Assembly (NCBI GenBank): GCA_020438665.1
Contig: JAGQUE010000242.1
Location: forward strand, 1-16,520
DNA length: 16,520 bases
Direction of reading: 5' to 3'
Origin: Nocardioidaceae bacterium
GTDB lineage: Bacteria > Actinomycetota > Actinomycetes > Propionibacteriales > Nocardioidaceae
Positions 13,600 to 16,520 of this stretch are shown here, piece after piece. The notes under the pieces were generated by a model that worked only from the letters and a program-made list of their open reading frames with translations, was not told the origin of the DNA and did not search any database. Made by a program: the position numbers and the translations under genes. The stretch's first letter is position 1. Each line of letters begins with the position of its first letter.

Positions 13600-14573
13600 A
13601 GTACGTCAAACTGGGACGTTCGGGACTCATCATCAGTCGCATGGCGTTGGGCACGATGAACTTCGGGGCAGGCACAGACCGTGCGGAGTCCTTCCGGATG
13701 ATGGAACATGCCCACGAGGCGGGCATCAATTTCTTCGACACCGGCATCCGCTACGGCGGGGAGGGCGAGTACGGCTTCGGGGCCACCGAAGAGATCATCG
13801 GTGACTGGTTCGCACAGGGAGGCGGTCGCCGCGAGAGAACCGTGCTGTCCACCAAGGTCTTCCAGGCGACCGACAGCTGGCCCAACAACGAAGGCCTGTC
13901 GGCCCTCAACATCCGCCGCGCGTGTGACCACTCCCTGCGTCGCCTCCGTACCGACTATCTCGACGTCTTCCAGCTGCACCACGTCGACAGAAACACGCCG
14001 TGGGAGGAGATCTGGCAGGCCCTCGATGTGCTCGTGAGCCAGGGGAAGATCATCTACGCCGGATCCTCGAACTTCGCTGGATGGCACATCGCGCGCGCGC
14101 AGAGCGTGGCGGAGTCGCGTCACCTTCTCGGCTTCGTCTGTGAGCAGTCCCTCTACAACCTCATGGTCCGCGACATCGAGCGCGAGGTACTCCCCGCGGC
14201 GGAGGCCTTCGGGATGGGCGTGCTGACGTGGAGCCCCCTCAACGGTGGGCTGCTGGGCGGCGTCCTTCGCAAGGAGCGAGAGGGCCGCGCGCGTCGGACG
14301 GGGTGGGCGGCTCACACGGTCGACCGACACCGTCCGACACTGCAGGCGTATGAGGATCTCTGCCAAGAAGGGGGTTTCGAACCGGCCGTCCTGGCCATCG
14401 CCTGGCAGCTGCACCAGCCGTCGATCACCGCTCCTGTCATCGGCCCTCGTTCCGTTGCGCAACTTCAGGAGACGCTGCCGGCGTTGGACGTGTCGCTCTC
14501 CGACGAGGTGTTAGACAGGCTCGAGGGCATCTTCCCTGGACACCGCACCGCGCCCGAGGCCTACGCATGGTGA
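13596..14573 (+). CDS. Aldo-keto reductase of the GH172/GH32 unit
   Basis: The 325-residue protein has the AKR barrel and tetrad: Asp48 and Tyr53 in FFDTGIRYG, Lys87 in LSTKVF and His128 in QLHHVD. The cofactor-binding region EVLPAAEAFGMGVLTWSPL and the C-terminal PVIGPRSVAQL are also typical, and resemble the potassium-channel-beta/YdhF-type group. It is clearly distinct from the shorter-loop AKR at 3678-4664. GTG at 13596 overlaps the GH172 stop and has GGAGG 10 bases upstream. A role in reducing a released keto-sugar is plausible, since both hydrolase units sit next to AKR genes, but the substrate is unknown. Confidence 0.88.
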   Translation: MKYVKLGRSGLIISRMALGTMNFGAGTDRAESFRMMEHAHEAGINFFDTGIRYGGEGEYGFGATEEIIGDWFAQGGGRRERTVLSTKVFQATDSWPNNEGLSALNIRRACDHSLRRLRTDYLDVFQLHHVDRNTPWEEIWQALDVLVSQGKIIYAGSSNFAGWHIARAQSVAESRHLLGFVCEQSLYNLMVRDIEREVLPAAEAFGMGVLTWSPLNGGLLGGVLRKEREGRARRTGWAAHTVDRHRPTLQAYEDLCQEGGFEPAVLAIAWQLHQPSITAPVIGPRSVAQLQETLPALDVSLSDEVLDRLEGIFPGHRTAPEAYAW

Positions 14574-15871
14574 CCCCACCCGGGAGTGCTGGCTCCCGAC
14601 CCGCCTTCCACTTCACCCCGAGGCGCGAATGGATCAACGACCCGCACGGCATCACCTGGCGCAACGGGACGTACCACGTCTTCTACCAGTACGTGCCGGA
14701 CCACACCGCGTGGGCGCCTCAGTGCAACTGGGGACACGCCACCGGCAGCACCCTGTTCGCCTTGAGGGAGGGTCAGCCTGTCCTCGCGCCGGATCAAGAC
14801 GATGACGGCGTGTGGTCCGGCTCGGTGATCACCGACCCAGAGGGTCGCGGACGGATCTTCTACCCCTCGGTCTCCGTCCCGGACTTCTCTCTCGGGTCGG
14901 TGAGAGAGGCGACGACGAACGATCCGGATTGGGCGGCGTGGGACAAGGGACGCGTGGTGGTGGTGCCGCCCGAAGGGCTCGACCTCGCGGTCTTCCGGGA
15001 CCCGTATGTCTATCGGGACCAGGACCGCTGGCGGATGCTGGTGGGCGCGGGCCTTCGGGACGGCACCGCGGCGGCTCTGGGCTACTCCTCGACAGATTTG
15101 ACGGATTGGCGCTACGACGGGATCGTCGCCCAACGCCCCGTCGACGCCCGCGATCCCGTATGGACCGGCGCCGCGTGGGAGTGCCCCCAACTATTCGAGA
15201 TCGACGGTCGCCACGTGCTGATCACGTCGGTGTGGGACGACGACAAGCTCTACTACGCCGCCTACGGTATCGGCGCCCTACACGGCGACGCCTTCGTGGC
15301 CGAGTCTTGGGGACAACTCACGTACGGCAACAGCTACTACGCGCCGTCGTTCTTCCGCGACCGGACCGGCCGCCCGTGCCTGAGCCTGTGGATGAGGGGC
15401 ATCGCCGACCTGGATTCAGGGTGGGCCAGCGCCCACAGCATCCCTTACGCACTCGCTCTCGACGGCGAAGCCCTCGTGGCACGCCCGCATCCCGACATCG
15501 AGAGGCTGCGAGGTCCACGGCGGAACAGCGACCACCGAAGCATCGGCCCGCTCTCCGACGTGAACTGGGAACCCGCAGACGACACCAGCAGGTTGCGTCT
15601 CCTCTGCGGGCGGCGTCTGGTACTCGAGATCACCAGGCGACCACGGGAGCTCGTTGTTGCGACGTCGGCAGGCAGCACGGGGATGCCTTACTCCGACGGA
15701 GAGGTTCGAGTCGTACTCGATGCCGGAGTCGTCGAGATCAGCACCCGCGACGGGCTGCTCGGCTTTCCGGTCGCCGCTTGGGAACGCGAGCTGACCATCG
15801 ACAGGGTCGAAGGCCACCTAAAGACCTACGACCTCCATCAGTTACCCCCTGCGTCCAGGGAGCAGATCTGA
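14567..15871 (+). CDS. GH32 beta-fructofuranosidase (sucrase/inulinase/levanase family)
   Basis: The 434-residue enzyme carries all three canonical GH32 motifs: WINDPHG at 22-28 (nucleophile Asp25), FRDP at 143-146 (stabiliser Asp145) and WECPQLF from 204 (acid/base Glu205). A propeller domain runs to about 315, followed by a beta-sandwich. It hydrolyses terminal beta-D-fructofuranosyl bonds. No signal peptide is seen, so it acts on imported substrate. The ATG at 14567 lies 7 bases inside the AKR gene, with GAGG about 8 bases upstream. Unlike the GH32 at 9194-10648 it is fully canonical, so the locus pairs one ordinary and one divergent GH32. Confidence 0.93.
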   Translation: MVTPPGSAGSRPAFHFTPRREWINDPHGITWRNGTYHVFYQYVPDHTAWAPQCNWGHATGSTLFALREGQPVLAPDQDDDGVWSGSVITDPEGRGRIFYPSVSVPDFSLGSVREATTNDPDWAAWDKGRVVVVPPEGLDLAVFRDPYVYRDQDRWRMLVGAGLRDGTAAALGYSSTDLTDWRYDGIVAQRPVDARDPVWTGAAWECPQLFEIDGRHVLITSVWDDDKLYYAAYGIGALHGDAFVAESWGQLTYGNSYYAPSFFRDRTGRPCLSLWMRGIADLDSGWASAHSIPYALALDGEALVARPHPDIERLRGPRRNSDHRSIGPLSDVNWEPADDTSRLRLLCGRRLVLEITRRPRELVVATSAGSTGMPYSDGEVRVVLDAGVVEISTRDGLLGFPVAAWERELTIDRVEGHLKTYDLHQLPPASREQI

Positions 15872-15933
15872 GATGCCACCTTCCACACGACCGATCGCAA
15901 CAGGACAACCCAGGCACGCCTGAAGGAGAAACG

Positions 15934-16239
15934 ATGATCCACACGTCACAGGAGGTCGCACTTTATGCGGAGTTCACCGCTCTCCCGGAGGCCACCGAAG
16001 AAGTCCGCGCGTTGATCGGAGCACTTAGGGACCAAGTCGAAACGGAACCGGGAAACTTGCAGTTTGCGGTGTACCAACTGGTCGAAGATCCGCGTCGGTT
16101 CTTCGTCTTCGAACGGTACCGCGATCGAGCGGCGTTCGACGAACACCTAGCAGCCGATTACGGCACACGATTCAACGCCGCGCTGACGGCACTCATCGTC
16201 GAGGACGGATCACAACTGACTTTTCTTGAAGCGCCCTGA
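15934..16239 (+). CDS. Antibiotic biosynthesis monooxygenase (ABM/YgiN-like) domain protein
   Basis: The 101-residue single-domain protein has the ABM dimeric alpha-beta barrel pattern: an N-terminal beta strand (VALYAEFTALP), a long helix, the EPGNLQFAVYQLVEDPRRFFVFERYRD block and a helix DEHLAADYG, where the usual conserved His-x-x-x-H spacing is only partly kept. AAGGAG at 15923-15928 is 5 bases before the ATG. Family members are cofactor-free quinone/phenol oxygenases or stress proteins. It follows the GH32 gene by 62 bp on the same strand and ends the unit. Its role in sugar use is unknown; sugar-cluster ABM-fold proteins are sometimes mutarotase-like, which I cannot confirm here. Confidence 0.85.
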   Translation: MIHTSQEVALYAEFTALPEATEEVRALIGALRDQVETEPGNLQFAVYQLVEDPRRFFVFERYRDRAAFDEHLAADYGTRFNAALTALIVEDGSQLTFLEAP

Positions 16240-16361
16240 ACATCTGCATCGAACTGGTGCTCCCCGCCTGTCAGCCGGCTTCATGCACCGAAGATAGCGA
16301 ACCCATTCTCGGGTTTCGGATCCTGAACCGAGTGCGGCCAAGCCCGCAAAACAACCAGACC

Positions 16362-16403
16362 CACGGAGACTCGGGGGACCGCATCCGCCCCCGAGTCTCC
16401 GTG
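16362..16403. terminator. 16-bp perfect hairpin closing the plus-strand unit
   Basis: CACGGAGACTCGGGGG (16362-16377) and CCCCCGAGTCTCCGTG (16388-16403) pair perfectly over 16 bp with a 10-base loop, 122 bp after the ABM-protein stop. It can act on both strands. It probably terminates the GH172-AKR-GH32-ABM unit. No poly-U run follows. Confidence 0.8.
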
Positions 16404-16520
16404 TCAGACCCATGTCCTGGCGAATTGGACTGATGCAGCCAGAGGTCAGGCCACGTTTGCGCAGTTCAGACAGCATATTGATCGAATGGAGCCGAGGGGT
16501 GTCGGCAACGCTCGAAAATG

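Noticed and set aside
16210..16476. 88-codon minus-strand frame at the right edge
   Set aside because: It runs through the 16-bp terminator hairpin, has no ribosome binding site and no recognisable domain, and overlaps the end of the ABM gene.
16410..16520. Plus-strand frame from ATG 16410, open to the window edge
   Set aside because: No clear ribosome binding site, third-position GC bias is weak compared with neighbours, and a second frame is also open over the same bases; cannot be supported from 111 bases.
1..16520. CRISPR array, insertion sequence or rRNA gene
   Set aside because: No regularly spaced repeats, transposase frames with terminal inverted repeats, or rRNA signatures were seen on either strand.

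Overview
The window is high-GC DNA with strong GC preference at third codon positions, GTG starts, AGGAGG-type ribosome binding sites and a LacI/CUT1-importer layout. This points to a Gram-positive actinomycete (Actinomycetota). I cannot name the genus from the sequence.

Layout. Bases 1-426 are the 3' end of a SUMF1/FGE-domain gene. Bases 427-1014 hold no gene, but contain a minus-strand 3' tRNA remnant followed by a terminator hairpin, which looks like one end of a tRNA-integrated island. Bases 1015-2094 encode a tartrate/D-malate dehydrogenase-family enzyme, followed by a gene-poor stretch (2095-2661). From 7923 down to 2662 (minus strand) runs a five-gene operon: sugar-binding lipoprotein, two CUT1 permeases, an aldo-keto reductase and an MDR dehydrogenase. 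A divergent lacI regulator follows (8158-9156). From 12054 down to 9194 (minus) lies a DUF2961/GH172 gene broken by an in-frame TGA, then an atypical GH32. From 12223 to 16239 (plus) lies an intact GH172, an aldo-keto reductase, a canonical GH32 and a small ABM-domain protein, closed by a 16-bp hairpin.

How the genes work together. Two GH172 and two GH32 genes flank a CUT1 importer and its LacI regulator. All four hydrolases lack visible signal peptides, so the substrate is probably imported as an oligosaccharide and cut in the cytoplasm. Characterised GH172 enzymes act on alpha-D-fructofuranosides (including difructose dianhydride I) and alpha-D-arabinofuranosides; GH32 acts on beta-fructofuranosides. 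A di-D-fructose dianhydride or mixed alpha/beta-fructoside is therefore the most economical predicted substrate (inference). No transport ATPase and no fructokinase are present, so the pathway needs partners encoded elsewhere.

Regulation is visible in the DNA. An identical 19-bp block, CGTTTGCGCGAAACGTTTG, lies between lacI and the binding-protein gene and again between the two divergent GH172 genes. A third half of this operator lies just before lacI. Each paired operator sits at the predicted transcription start of a TTGAC(A/G)-N18-TANNNT promoter. This ties the importer operon and the hydrolase genes, 4 kb apart, into one predicted LacI regulon.
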